NCBI RefSeq assembly: GCF_000980815.1
Contig: NZ_CP011311.1
Span: 1,379,815 to 1,443,814, forward strand
Direction of reading: 5' to 3'
DNA length: 64,000 nucleotides
From: Corynebacterium camporealensis
GTDB lineage: Bacteria > Actinomycetota > Actinomycetes > Mycobacteriales > Mycobacteriaceae
How positions within the stretch are numbered: position 1 is the stretch's first letter; every line of letters starts with the position of its first letter. Made by a program: the position numbers and the translations under genes. This document shows positions 54,409 through 63,445 of the stretch, one piece after another. The notes beneath the pieces are model-generated. The model was not told where the DNA came from. It saw only the letters and a program-made list of their open reading frames with translations, and ran no database searches.

Positions 54409-55158
54409 ATGAGTTATTCCTTCGGCATTGATATCGGTGGTTCCGGCGTCAAAGGCGCACTCGTTGACCTCGACACGGGCGAGTTCGTCGGCGAGCGCAC
54501 CAAGATCGCTACTCCGCGTCCCTCGACTCCGGATGCGGTGGCTGAGGTGGCGGCGGACATCGTTAGGCAAGCTGGATGGGATGGCCCGGTGGGGCTGACC
54601 TTGCCTTCTGTTGTTAAAGACCAGACGGTGCTCAGCGCTGCCAACATTGATAAGTCCTGGATTGGCACCGATGTGCAGGAGCTATTCGGGCGCCATTTCC
54701 CCGGCCGGGAGCTGACCGTGCTTAACGATGCCGACGCTGCCGGCCTGGCAGAATCCGCCCACGGTGATCCTTTGGCCCGGACGGGCACTGCCATTTTCCT
54801 TACCTTGGGCACCGGCATTGGCTCGGCATTCTTGCTCGATGGCAAGCTGTTTCCCAACACTGAACTTGGCCACCTGATGGTGGATGGTGAGATTGCGGAG
54901 AAGCGGGCATCGTCAGCTGCGAAAGACCGCGACGGGCTGAAGCACAAGCAGTGGGCGAAACGACTCAACCGTGCGCTGTATGAATACGAGAAGCTGTTTC
55001 ACCCGCAGACCTTCATTATTGGCGGCGGTATTTCTCGCAAATTTGATAGCTGGGGACCGCATATCCAGATTAAAACCCCGGTCATTCCTGCACAGCTGCG
55101 CAATCGCGCGGGCATTGTCGGTGCGGCGATGGCTGTGGAGTCGGGAATTAAACCCTAG
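54409..55158 (+). CDS. ppgK: Polyphosphate glucokinase
   Basis: ROK-family kinase of 249 residues from ATG 54409 ([19 protein letters not shown]). It uses polyphosphate and/or ATP to phosphorylate glucose. The phosphate loop [11 protein letters not shown], the glucose region [20 protein letters not shown] and the [13 protein letters not shown] motif are typical. No ribosome site precedes the ATG, in line with a leaderless mRNA. It precedes sigA by 202 bases, the same order as Rv2702-Rv2703. Confidence 0.94.
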   Translation: MSYSFGIDIGGSGVKGALVDLDTGEFVGERTKIATPRPSTPDAVAEVAADIVRQAGWDGPVGLTLPSVVKDQTVLSAANIDKSWIGTDVQELFGRHFPGRELTVLNDADAAGLAESAHGDPLARTGTAIFLTLGTGIGSAFLLDGKLFPNTELGHLMVDGEIAEKRASSAAKDRDGLKHKQWAKRLNRALYEYEKLFHPQTFIIGGGISRKFDSWGPHIQIKTPVIPAQLRNRAGIVGAAMAVESGIKP

Positions 55159-55220
55159 ACAAAAAGGTTGATTTGAGTACACACGCGGGACCCGGCCGCC
55201 GCCTGCTGCGTAATATCCTC

Positions 55221-55249
55221 TATACTTGGCGGTCGATCATAAATTGACA
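55221..55249 (+). promoter_or_regulatory. Candidate promoter elements of sigA
   Basis: The 202-base gap before sigA holds TATACT (55221-55226), a good -10 without a matching -35, and TTGACA (55244-55249), a perfect -35 followed 17 bases later by the weak GATGGT. Either could serve sigA; more than one promoter is plausible. Confidence 0.4.
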
Positions 55250-55360
55250 AGGTCAGCAACTTGCGCGATGGTCGCACATCGGCCGCGCAAGGCTGGCTAA
55301 CATCCGGGGTATACCCAAATACCACGTAGATGCACGCAAGTTCGAGGCGAAAGGGCGTTT

Positions 55361-56794
55361 GTGGCAGCCACTGAATCTTCAGACCAGGTACTCAGCGAAG
55401 GCGTAGACGCAGCTGAGGAAGCTGCGCCTGCAAAAAAGACCGCCAAGAAAACGGCGAAGAAGACCGCAAAGAAAACGGCCAAGAAGACCGCCAAAAAGAC
55501 TGCGAAGAAGACGACGAAAAAGACCGCCAAGAAGACCGCTAAAAAGACTGCGAAAAAGACGACGAAGAAGTCTGCAAAGAAGACGGTTCGCAAGTCTGCG
55601 GCAAAGAAGACTGAAGAGCCGAAACAGGCGACCCCTGAGACCAGCGCGGAAGACGAAGAGGATTCCGAGCTGCAGGACGACGACGCCGACTTCGACCCGA
55701 CCAACGATGCGTTGGAGGACGACGAAGACTTCGTTGCCGACGACGAGCTCGAAGAAGACGACGAAGAGGCCGACGAGGAAGAAGACGACGGCTCTTCTGT
55801 CTGGGACGAAGATGAGTCTGCTGCCCTGCGCCAGGCCCGTAAGGATGCCGAGCTGACCGCATCGGCTGACTCCGTGCGTGCGTACCTGAAGCAGATTGGC
55901 CGCGTGGCCCTGCTGAACGCGGAACAAGAGGTCACCCTGGCTAAGCGCATTGAGGCTGGCCTGTACGCCCAGTACCGCATGGAGCAGCTGACCAAACCAC
56001 AGGACGGCGAGTCTGCTGTGAAGCTCTCCCCTTCCGACAAGCGTGACCTGCGCTCCATTGCTCGCGATGGCCGCAAGGCTAAGAACCACCTGCTGGAAGC
56101 AAACCTGCGTCTGGTGGTCTCCCTGGCTAAGCGCTACACCGGCCGCGGCATGGCTTTCTTGGACCTGATTCAGGAAGGCAACTTGGGCCTTATTCGTGCA
56201 GTCGAGAAGTTCGACTACACCAAGGGCTACAAGTTCTCCACCTACGCCACCTGGTGGATCCGTCAGGCCATTACCCGCGCGATGGCGGACCAGGCCCGCA
56301 CCATTCGTATTCCGGTGCACATGGTCGAGGTCATCAACAAGCTGGGCCGTATCCAGCGCGAGCTGCTGCAGGACCTGGGCCGCGAGCCCACCCCGCAGGA
56401 GCTGGCCAAGGAAATGGACATCACCGAAGAAAAGGTGATGGAGATCCAGCAGTACGCTCGCGAGCCGATTTCCCTGGACCAGACCATCGGCGATGAGGGC
56501 GATTCCCAGCTGGGTGACTTCATTGAGGACTCCGAGGCCGTCATTGCGGTCGACGCGGTCTCCTTTACCCTGCTGCAGGATCAGCTCCAGGACGTGCTGA
56601 CCACCCTGTCCGAGCGTGAGGCCGGCGTGGTGCGTTTGCGCTTCGGTCTGACCGATGGCATGCCGCGCACTTTAGACGAAATCGGCCAGGTCTATGGCGT
56701 TACCCGCGAGCGCATTCGACAGATCGAGTCCAAGACCATGTCGAAGCTGCGCCACCCGTCGCGTTCTCAGGTGCTGCGCGACTACCTTGACTAG
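55361..56794 (+). CDS. sigA: Primary sigma factor SigA
   Basis: Principal sigma-70 of 477 residues starting at GTG 55361 with AGGCGAAAGGG upstream. The N-terminus has about 13 KKTA-type tetrads (residues about 24-80), then a strongly acidic stretch (about 90-150). Regions 1.2-4.2 follow: [38 protein letters not shown] (region 2) and [19 protein letters not shown] (region 4). It directs transcription of housekeeping genes. The lysine-rich tail resembles that of HrdB-type actinobacterial sigma factors. Confidence 0.97.
   Translation: MAATESSDQVLSEGVDAAEEAAPAKKTAKKTAKKTAKKTAKKTAKKTAKKTTKKTAKKTAKKTAKKTTKKSAKKTVRKSAAKKTEEPKQATPETSAEDEEDSELQDDDADFDPTNDALEDDEDFVADDELEEDDEEADEEEDDGSSVWDEDESAALRQARKDAELTASADSVRAYLKQIGRVALLNAEQEVTLAKRIEAGLYAQYRMEQLTKPQDGESAVKLSPSDKRDLRSIARDGRKAKNHLLEANLRLVVSLAKRYTGRGMAFLDLIQEGNLGLIRAVEKFDYTKGYKFSTYATWWIRQAITRAMADQARTIRIPVHMVEVINKLGRIQRELLQDLGREPTPQELAKEMDITEEKVMEIQQYAREPISLDQTIGDEGDSQLGDFIEDSEAVIAVDAVSFTLLQDQLQDVLTTLSEREAGVVRLRFGLTDGMPRTLDEIGQVYGVTRERIRQIESKTMSKLRHPSRSQVLRDYLD
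55433..55608 (+). repeat. KKTA codon repeat in sigA
   Basis: About 13-14 imperfect 12-base units of the type AAGAAGACCGCC, encoding KKTA, with alternation of AAA/AAG and synonymous third positions. The synonymous variation shows it is old and kept for the protein sequence rather than freshly expanded. Confidence 0.8.
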
Positions 56795-56819
56795 CGCTTA
56801 AGAGATTGTGACTAGCGCA

Positions 56820-56855
56820 GGCGCCCGGCACCCGATGTGGTGTGGGGCGTCTTTT
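56820..56855 (+). terminator. Terminator of sigA
   Basis: CGCCC/GGGCG outer stem plus CACC/GGTG inner stem, followed by CTTTTG, 26 bases after the sigA stop. Confidence 0.65.
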
Positions 56856-56887
56856 GTTCTTTCCACCCCTATCAGGAAGCATTTCAC

Positions 56888-59800
56888 TTGTCTGCATTTT
56901 CTTGTGACTTTGACCTTGACATCGTTGCCGCGGCACAGCGCCATCCCCTGCTCAGCGACCGTCTGCGCACCGCGGAGCAGGCTCTAGATGGCACCAACCC
57001 GCAGGGTTTAAGCGTCGAGCAGCTGGATTGGATTTCGACTGAGCTCGGCCGCGCGCTGCAGTCGGACTTCTTGGAAAACTCCGCCCAGGAATTGCTCCTG
57101 CAGTACCCGCTGCTTACCCAGGCTGCCGCAGCGAATGCGGCTACCCAGGTCGAAGAGGACTTCGTGGCCACCCTTGCTAGCCAGCTCGGTGTCGATGAGT
57201 CCTTCCACACGGACCTGCAAGAACTGGTGGACAAGCAGGGCTACCCGACCGATCCCGCCCCGCGTGAGGCTGTCGAGACCGACCCGGATGCGCCTTCGTT
57301 GCTTCTGGATCCGGTCTCCGGCAAGCTGCTGTTGAGCCTGCCTTATGGTGAGACCACCTGGCTTGTCGATGCCGGCTTCGACACCTTCCGCGTTACCACC
57401 AGCACCCATACCGACGCGCCCCACCAGCGCCCGACGCGCATTAGCATCGTGCGCCCGACGGCGAAGATCACCGCTACTAATACCGAGACCGGCAAGAAGT
57501 ACCGTCTGCCGGTGATCGACCGCGACTTCCCCGTCATGTTCTTCGGCCCGGACCTGCGCCCGCTGGCCAATCCACAACGTCTGACGCAGGATTCGGTCTT
57601 CGTGCTGGCACCAACGCGTACGAAGTTCTGCAATGGCGCGCCTGCCGATGAAGCCCACATCCAGGCCGCCGACGAGCTGCGCTTTACTTCCTGGGATGAG
57701 TGGTCACTCTTTGAATTCCGCGACTTGGCCGCGTCTGAGATGACCTCGCTGACTTTGCAGCTGTCCAACCCGGACAAGCTGACCACCCGCCAGGTACGCG
57801 TGAGCACCAAGGAGGACCGCCACGCCCGCCTGCCGGAGTGGCTGGACGCGGAAGGCCAGATTCCGGATGTCGCCGGTGCTGATGGCGAGCCTATCTTTGA
57901 AGTCTCCCCACAGCTGCGCCTGCCTGTCGATGGTTCTGCCGAGTGGCTCGTCGAACTCTACTACGTCAGCCCCGATGGCGAGCGCGAACTGGTCGAACAG
58001 CTCTTAGAACTCGAAGAGTTCGCTGGCTCTCCCCTGGCACTGTTTAACGACGTCTACGAAGACGCCTGGGTCGGCCACTATCACATCGATGTACTGCGCA
58101 ACGACGTGCTCATGGAGCGCCGCAGCTTCAACCTGGCTGAGGGCTTTCATCTGCGCGTGACCTACAACGGTGCGAACTTCCGCCACCCAGACCAAAAGGC
58201 CGACGAGAACGCCTACACCAAGGCCTACTACACGCTGCGTCGCGAGCCAGAGAAGTTCATCGAGGTGCCTTTCGAGCGCACTCAGTCCGTCGCGCGCACC
58301 GCGGATTCGGAGTCTTTCCGCATCACCAACGCCGTGGACTACTCCCTGGATGTCGTGGTGCTGCCGAAGGCGCTGCGCTACAGCCTCGACCTGCGCGGCG
58401 AGCAGCCGGACTGGGATACCCAGCCAGCCGCTATCGCCCAGGACATGCTATCGAAAAACGGCGAGCTCAAGGTGCACTTCCCGGTCCCGATTGCCGGTAC
58501 CGCTGCCCTGCTGCTGACCCACGAAGTCTCCCACAAGGTCAAGGTCCTGCCGCTGAAGCGTCGCCGCTACGGTGAAGTCTTTACGCTGCCGAACTCGGTC
58601 ATCCGCAAGGCCTTCCCGGACGCGCACGCCAACCTCGTGCTGTCCGCGGCCTGGCACCCAGCCAATGAGGAAGACACCTTCGCAGAGTACGGCGCGGATT
58701 ACGCCTCCCGCCTGGAGTTTGAGAAGGCCTACGAGGCGCACGCTTCTGGCGATATTCAGCTAGCTACCCTGCTGCGCCTCAACGAGGCTGTTTCGGAGGC
58801 TACCGGCAACATCGTCGGCGACCGCCTGCGCCTATCCGGCATCAAGGGCGCGAAGGAACTCAGCGGCTTCCTGTGGCCATTGACCTGGCCTGATACTGCC
58901 GCGTGGCCAGTGCTTTTCGATGCCTCCGGCAGCGCCGAACTTCCCTCCGAGCTTGCCGGTGCGGGCCCACTGCTTGTCGATGTCTTAGAGACCCAGCCTG
59001 GCTACCACGCCAAGGCGCCGGGTCGCCCGACCGCGCACGCATTCGTCGTCACCCAAGATGGCCACTTCGAGGCCCCGGATTCCGACTTGGGGTGGAAGCT
59101 GTCTGCGGCGAATAAGCGCAGCACCATCAGCAAGGAAGCCCAGCCGACGCTGTGGCGTCATCTCTACGCACTGCGCCACCTGGACTTGTCGGCGTTGCGG
59201 GAGCTCTCCCCTGCTATCCGCAAGACCATCGATGCCGACCCGCGCCACATGCTCGAGGCACTGGGACGCTCCAACGTGCGTGCCGGCGACCAACCCGCCT
59301 TGGCGGTCGCCCACGGTCTGGTCAACTACGACTTCCACGCCAACGGCCCGCGCGAGGTCGACTTCCGTGCGGTGCCGTGGATTCGTGTGGTTGAGCAGCT
59401 CAATGACCTCGTCGATAAGCGTTTGCAAACCGACGCCGAGCTTGCCGATGCCACCGACTTCATCGGCCGCGCTGGTGCTGCCGACCTAATTGAAATCCTG
59501 CAGGATCGCGACCAGCCGGCAACCCCTGCCACGCAGCAGATCATGAAGGATGTCGTCACCGCGGCAAAGGACAATGCGCTTAACCGCGCGATTGAAACCC
59601 TGCACGATATCGATGCCAGCCGCGGTGTTGCCGATGAGGCCGCCTTGCGCCACGGCTGGGCGGAGATTCTACGTCGTCGCAAGAAGTTCGAGGACATCGC
59701 TGGCTTTGCTGCCTTCCGCGATGAGATGTTCAAGCAGGAGGCCAACGTCATCGGCGACCGCCTGCGCATGCATCTGCAGCTGCTGCGCCGCTTCGGAATG

Positions 59801-60061
59801 ACCTACGGCCAGCGCCAGAAGAACCGCTGGGCGTGGGTGCCGTACCTGACCGCGATGGCCGCGCACATCTCACGTGCTGCCGCCGCGGAGCTCAAGGGGG
59901 CGAAGTCCTACTACATCCCGCTGCAGTCGCAGCACCTGGACACCTGGGCTGCCGTAGCGCAGCTGGCACCGTCGCTGACCACGTACGAAATCGTGCGCGA
60001 AGAAGCCCGCCAGCTCATCCGCGCCAACGGTGCCGTGGACGCCTGCGTCTTCGACAACTAG
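56888..60061 (+). CDS. Very large protein of unknown function (about 1057 residues)
   Basis: I do not recognise a named family. The open frame reaches GTG 56837, but that lies inside the sigA terminator, so TTG 56888 (MSAFSCDFDLDIVAAAQRHP) with AGGAAG eight bases before it is chosen. Three zones: a helical N-terminus (to about 110), a beta-rich centre (about 110-560) with KKYRLPVIDRDFPVMFFGPD and tandem Ig-like strands, and a helical C-terminus (about 600-1057) with RLRMHLQLLRRFGMTYGQR. No signal, membrane segment, Walker, HNH or methylase motif was found. A similar large protein follows sigA in C. glutamicum. It converges with a DUF4190-helicase-DUF3039 group; a link is inference. Confidence 0.75.
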   Translation: MSAFSCDFDLDIVAAAQRHPLLSDRLRTAEQALDGTNPQGLSVEQLDWISTELGRALQSDFLENSAQELLLQYPLLTQAAAANAATQVEEDFVATLASQLGVDESFHTDLQELVDKQGYPTDPAPREAVETDPDAPSLLLDPVSGKLLLSLPYGETTWLVDAGFDTFRVTTSTHTDAPHQRPTRISIVRPTAKITATNTETGKKYRLPVIDRDFPVMFFGPDLRPLANPQRLTQDSVFVLAPTRTKFCNGAPADEAHIQAADELRFTSWDEWSLFEFRDLAASEMTSLTLQLSNPDKLTTRQVRVSTKEDRHARLPEWLDAEGQIPDVAGADGEPIFEVSPQLRLPVDGSAEWLVELYYVSPDGERELVEQLLELEEFAGSPLALFNDVYEDAWVGHYHIDVLRNDVLMERRSFNLAEGFHLRVTYNGANFRHPDQKADENAYTKAYYTLRREPEKFIEVPFERTQSVARTADSESFRITNAVDYSLDVVVLPKALRYSLDLRGEQPDWDTQPAAIAQDMLSKNGELKVHFPVPIAGTAALLLTHEVSHKVKVLPLKRRRYGEVFTLPNSVIRKAFPDAHANLVLSAAWHPANEEDTFAEYGADYASRLEFEKAYEAHASGDIQLATLLRLNEAVSEATGNIVGDRLRLSGIKGAKELSGFLWPLTWPDTAAWPVLFDASGSAELPSELAGAGPLLVDVLETQPGYHAKAPGRPTAHAFVVTQDGHFEAPDSDLGWKLSAANKRSTISKEAQPTLWRHLYALRHLDLSALRELSPAIRKTIDADPRHMLEALGRSNVRAGDQPALAVAHGLVNYDFHANGPREVDFRAVPWIRVVEQLNDLVDKRLQTDAELADATDFIGRAGAADLIEILQDRDQPATPATQQIMKDVVTAAKDNALNRAIETLHDIDASRGVADEAALRHGWAEILRRRKKFEDIAGFAAFRDEMFKQEANVIGDRLRMHLQLLRRFGMTYGQRQKNRWAWVPYLTAMAAHISRAAAAELKGAKSYYIPLQSQHLDTWAAVAQLAPSLTTYEIVREEARQLIRANGAVDACVFDN

Positions 60062-60073
60062 TCCAGATACGCG

Positions 60074-60104
60074 AAATGCCCGCTCACATCAGAGCGGGCA
60101 TTTT
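60074..60104. terminator. Terminator of the large orphan gene
   Basis: AAATGCCCGCT/AGCGGGCATTT stem with a TTTTC tail, 12 bases after the stop. It may also stop the minus-strand DUF4190 transcript. Confidence 0.85.
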
Positions 60105-60135
60105 CTCTACCTGTTGTGTAAGTAGCGGCAGCGAC

Positions 60136-60882
60136 TTACACGCTTTCGCTGGTGGTCGAGCCACTAACGGCTTCCTCCATGCAAGCCTGCTGAGCTGCTG
60201 GGTCTTCCAACTGCAAGCACTCCAGTGCGCCCATATCCTCCAAGAGCACACCAATAATGAACAGAGCGACAATCGACCACAGGATACCCATAATCGACAG
60301 GACCAAGCCGGTCACAGACATCCAGGTACGGCGGGCCTCGCGCGGCTTCTTACGGTTACGCACCAGGGCAACGATCGCCAGGATGACACCGATGATGCCC
60401 GGGATAAACGACATCACGGCAAAGCCAGCGACGATGCACAGCAGGCCGAAGATGAAGGCGGCCACCGCCAGCTTCGATTTCTGGACTGGCTCCTCGTAGC
60501 CCGGCTGCTGGTCGTACACCGGCTGCTGATTGTAGCCCTGCTGGTCCGGAGCACCAGCGCCGTAGCCTGCATCACCGCCGTAGCCCGCAGCGCCAGAGTC
60601 CGGGGCGCTGTAGCTGCCAGGAGTGCCGGAACCGTAGCCGTCGACGCTGCCGTAGCTGCCAGCGCTGCCATAGCTATCGCCGCGGCCGTAGTTTCCGGAG
60701 CCGTAATTATCGGCGCCGCTATTGCCGGCGTTGTTGTCGCTGCCGGAGTTGTTGGAGTCAGCGAAAGGATTGCTCCGGCGGGTGCCCTCACCATAAGACG
60801 GCAGGTTGCGGTTGGCGCCGTCGCCGTACTTGGGCAAGTTACCGTTGGGCTTGTCGTCCTGCGGATCGAAAGGTGAAGACAC
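60136..60882 (-). CDS. DUF4190-domain membrane protein with Gly/Tyr/Ser-rich N-terminus
   Basis: A 248-residue protein. The first 125 residues are low-complexity (YGSG, SYGS, GNSG and NNSGSDNNAG runs, then QQGYNQQPVYDQQP), without helices. Two membrane segments follow at about residues 138-158 and 165-175 plus a later one near 200-222; FIFGLLCIVAGFAVMSFIPG is the DUF4190 core. The disordered head may be cytosolic or exposed. The function is unknown. It lies 50 bases after the helicase gene. Confidence 0.85.
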   Translation of the reverse strand: MSSPFDPQDDKPNGNLPKYGDGANRNLPSYGEGTRRSNPFADSNNSGSDNNAGNSGADNYGSGNYGRGDSYGSAGSYGSVDGYGSGTPGSYSAPDSGAAGYGGDAGYGAGAPDQQGYNQQPVYDQQPGYEEPVQKSKLAVAAFIFGLLCIVAGFAVMSFIPGIIGVILAIVALVRNRKKPREARRTWMSVTGLVLSIMGILWSIVALFIIGVLLEDMGALECLQLEDPAAQQACMEEAVSGSTTSESV

Positions 60883-60932
60883 GAGAGCCTTTCTAAGAAG
60901 TTGAGAGCAGTAGTTTCTACGAGGTTACACTC

Positions 60933-62687
60933 TTACCACTTACGCAGATAGTTAATGCGTTCGCGAAGCTGATCCGCGGTGCACAGGGCAGTCGGTGGAC
61001 CACCGCAGGCCTTGCGAGCCTCGGTGTGGATAGCACCGTGCGGACGGCCAGAGCGCTGCGCGGAGATGGACACGACGGTGTTGAGCTCTTTGCGCAGTTC
61101 AGAGATTTCGTCGACGACGCCGACATCGTCAGGCTCTTGCTTCTTCTTCGGCGCATGCTCCATGCCGTAGAGCTTGCGACGCTGCTCCTCGGCTTGCTCG
61201 GCGGCGCGCTGCGCCTTTTCTTCTGCTTCGCGACGATCCATCTCTTCCGCCTGCTTCTTCCGCAGCAGGTCTTTGACCTGGTCAGCATCAAGCAGACCGG
61301 GGATACCCAGGAAGTCGGCTTCTTCATCGGCGGTCATATCGCCGGTGTTGAACTGCGAGCCGTTGTAGAGCAGGCCGGAGAACTCAGCTTCCGCGCCGAG
61401 GGACTCGTAGGACTTTTCCAGCATGTCCGGTTCGGACTTCTTCTGGTTGGCAGCCTCGAGCAGGTCGTCGTCCCAGCCTTCTTTCTCCGGGCCCTTTTCC
61501 GCGCCCAGGACGTGGTCGCGCTGCTTTTCCATATTCTCGGCCAGGCCCAGCAGGACCGGCACGGAAGGCAAGAACACGGAAGCGGTCTCACCCGGCATAC
61601 GCGAGCGCACAAAACGGCCAATGGCCTGGGCAAAGAACAGCGGTGTCGACGACGAGGTCGCATATACGCCGACTGCCAGACGCGGAACGTCGACGCCCTC
61701 AGAGACCATGCGGACAGCGACCATCCACTCGTCTTGGCTCTGGGAGAACTCCTCAATGCGATCCGACGAGCCCGGGTCATCGGACAAAATGACCGCGACC
61801 GGAGTGTTGGAAATCTGCTTGAGGATTTTCGCGTACGCACGCGCGGTTTGGGTATCGGTAGCGAGCACCAACCCGCCAGCATCGGGCATGTTGCGGCGCA
61901 TCTGCATCAAGCGGGTGTGCGCAGCCTGCAGCACGGCCGGAATCCACTCGCCCTTCGGGTCGAGTGCCGTGCGCCACGCCCGTGCAGTCTGCTCCGGGTT
62001 GAGGATGTCACCTAACCGGGCGGCATGTTCTTCGCCGGCACTATCGCGCCAGCGGGACTCGCCAGAGTAAGAAAGAAAGACCACGGGGCGCACGACGCCA
62101 TCGGCAAGCGCATCGCCATAGCCATAGGTGTGATCAGAGCGAGACACCAGGTGGCCCTCGCCGTCTTCTTCATAACGAACGAAAGGAATCTGCGAGTCAT
62201 CCGAGCGGAAAGGCGTACCCGTGAGCGCGAGGCGGTGGGTGGCGTCGTCGTAGGCTTCCTTGACGCCGTCGCCCCAGCTCTTGGCATCACCGGCGTGGTG
62301 GATCTCATCCAAAATCACCAGCGTGCGGCGAGCAGAAGCAATAGCGCGGTGCTTAAACGGGTGCATGCCCACCTGGGCATAGGTCACCGTCACCCCGTCC
62401 ATCGCCGGATTAACCGCCGAGGAGTTGGTGAAATTCGGGTCCAGGGCAATGCCGACGCGCGCAGCAGCCTCCGACCACTGGGTCTTCAGGTGCTCCGTCG
62501 GGACGACAACGATGACGCGCTCGACCGTACGATCTTCGAGCAGCTCCGCAGCAACCCGCAGGGCGAAGGTAGTCTTACCTGCTCCTGGGGTTGCCACCGC
62601 CATGAAGTCCTGGGGCTTGTGGGCTAGAAATTTATCTAGCGCGGATTGTTGCCAGGCGCGCAGCCTTCCTTTCTTGAATGTTCTCAC
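60933..62687 (-). CDS. DEAD/DEAH-box superfamily 2 helicase
   Basis: SF2 ATPase of 584 residues. Walker A ATPGAGKT is at residues 32-39, DEIH at 127-130, motif III TGTPFR near 156-161, motif V VAVRMVSEGVDVPRLAVGVY and motif VI FAQAIGRFVRSR. A charged coiled-coil (around KKQAEEMDRREAEEKAQRAA) and a conserved C-terminal module (HTEARKACGGPPTALC) follow. It resembles the translocase part of type I/III restriction enzymes, but no nuclease or methylase is here. GTG 62687 overlaps the DUF3039 stop (GTGA), so both are coupled. Confidence 0.9.
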   Translation of the reverse strand: MRTFKKGRLRAWQQSALDKFLAHKPQDFMAVATPGAGKTTFALRVAAELLEDRTVERVIVVVPTEHLKTQWSEAAARVGIALDPNFTNSSAVNPAMDGVTVTYAQVGMHPFKHRAIASARRTLVILDEIHHAGDAKSWGDGVKEAYDDATHRLALTGTPFRSDDSQIPFVRYEEDGEGHLVSRSDHTYGYGDALADGVVRPVVFLSYSGESRWRDSAGEEHAARLGDILNPEQTARAWRTALDPKGEWIPAVLQAAHTRLMQMRRNMPDAGGLVLATDTQTARAYAKILKQISNTPVAVILSDDPGSSDRIEEFSQSQDEWMVAVRMVSEGVDVPRLAVGVYATSSSTPLFFAQAIGRFVRSRMPGETASVFLPSVPVLLGLAENMEKQRDHVLGAEKGPEKEGWDDDLLEAANQKKSEPDMLEKSYESLGAEAEFSGLLYNGSQFNTGDMTADEEADFLGIPGLLDADQVKDLLRKKQAEEMDRREAEEKAQRAAEQAEEQRRKLYGMEHAPKKKQEPDDVGVVDEISELRKELNTVVSISAQRSGRPHGAIHTEARKACGGPPTALCTADQLRERINYLRKW

Positions 62688-62935
62688 TTGCGGCGCAGTC
62701 CCTTATAAACGCGCTCGCAGTCGGGGCATACCGGCGAGCCGGGCTTTGCCTGTTTGGTTACGGGGAAGGTCTCGCCACACAGGGCAACGACGTACTTGCC
62801 GTTGACTGCGGAGTCGAGGATCTTGTCCTTTTTGACGTAGTGGAAGAACTTAGGGGTATCACCATCCGAGGTGGAGGTGTCTTCGCGGATATCTGGGCGT
62901 TCGATGGTCTTAGTCGTCGTACTCACGGCACCCAT
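62684..62935 (-). CDS. DUF3039-family zinc-ribbon protein
   Basis: An 83-residue protein from ATG 62935 (MGAVSTTTKTIERPDIRED); GTG 62926 is an alternative, and the open frame far upstream lies in the DUF3099 gene region. The core has HYVKKDKILDSAVNGKYVVA and three cysteines CGETFPVT and VCPDCERVYKG, probably a small zinc site. It is translated immediately before the helicase by a four-base overlap, a conserved pairing in actinobacteria that suggests a helicase partner. Function is unknown. Confidence 0.87.
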   Translation of the reverse strand: MGAVSTTTKTIERPDIREDTSTSDGDTPKFFHYVKKDKILDSAVNGKYVVALCGETFPVTKQAKPGSPVCPDCERVYKGLRRK

Positions 62936-62980
62936 AATGCCCCATAGATGTCGAAGATTGCGAGTTGCAGGTCTACCCTT

Positions 62981-63445
62981 ATGGGCATGGACTCCACGAA
63001 CTCGCGCGATGGCGCCTCCGCGTCCCCACATTCGGGGCAGCACAAGCGCCGGACGCGTTTTGGCCGTAAAGAGACCTACCTGATCACAGATGCGAAAGTT
63101 GCCCCAGGGCAAGACCGGAAACGCCGGGAGATTCAGTACTCCATTTTGCAGTTTCTGCGTCTTCCTTCCCTGCTGATTGCTGGTTGGTTGATTGCGGCTT
63201 ATGACATGTGGTTTTTGCCCGCCATCATTGTCGGTGTGACGTTCCCACTGCCGTGGTTTGCGGTGGTGATTGGCAACGGCCGCGGGCAGAAGAAAGACAA
63301 GCGCGAGAAGAATATTTATAAACCCGGACTCGCCCGCCAGATGGCGCAGCGCGAAGAGGCATCGCGTTTGGAACAGCAGCGCCAATCTGAGCTCGACGCT
63401 GGTGAGTCCGTGACCATTGACCATGAGGAAGGCCCTAATCCATGA
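62981..63445 (+). CDS. DUF3099-family membrane protein
   Basis: A protein of about 154 residues from ATG 62981 or 62987 (MDSTNSRDGASASPHSG); the frame is open to 62948. A basic stretch (HKRRTRFGRKETYLITDA) precedes two helices at about residues 58-75 and 78-98 (SLLIAGWLIAAYDMWFLP, then PAIIVGVTFPLPWFAVVIG). A long charged tail with a coiled coil (QMAQREEASRLEQQRQSEL) follows. Function unknown. It is divergent from DUF3039 and overlaps the next gene by four bases (ATGA). Confidence 0.83.
   Translation: MGMDSTNSRDGASASPHSGQHKRRTRFGRKETYLITDAKVAPGQDRKRREIQYSILQFLRLPSLLIAGWLIAAYDMWFLPAIIVGVTFPLPWFAVVIGNGRGQKKDKREKNIYKPGLARQMAQREEASRLEQQRQSELDAGESVTIDHEEGPNP

Noticed and set aside
55433..55608. 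Separate histone-like (KKTA) protein gene
   Set aside because: The repeat is in frame with, and upstream of, sigma regions 1.2-4.2 without a stop, so it is the N-terminus of SigA.
56837..56887. GTG 56837 as start of the large orphan protein
   Set aside because: It lies inside the sigA terminator stem and lacks a ribosome site, while TTG 56888 has AGGAAG at good spacing.
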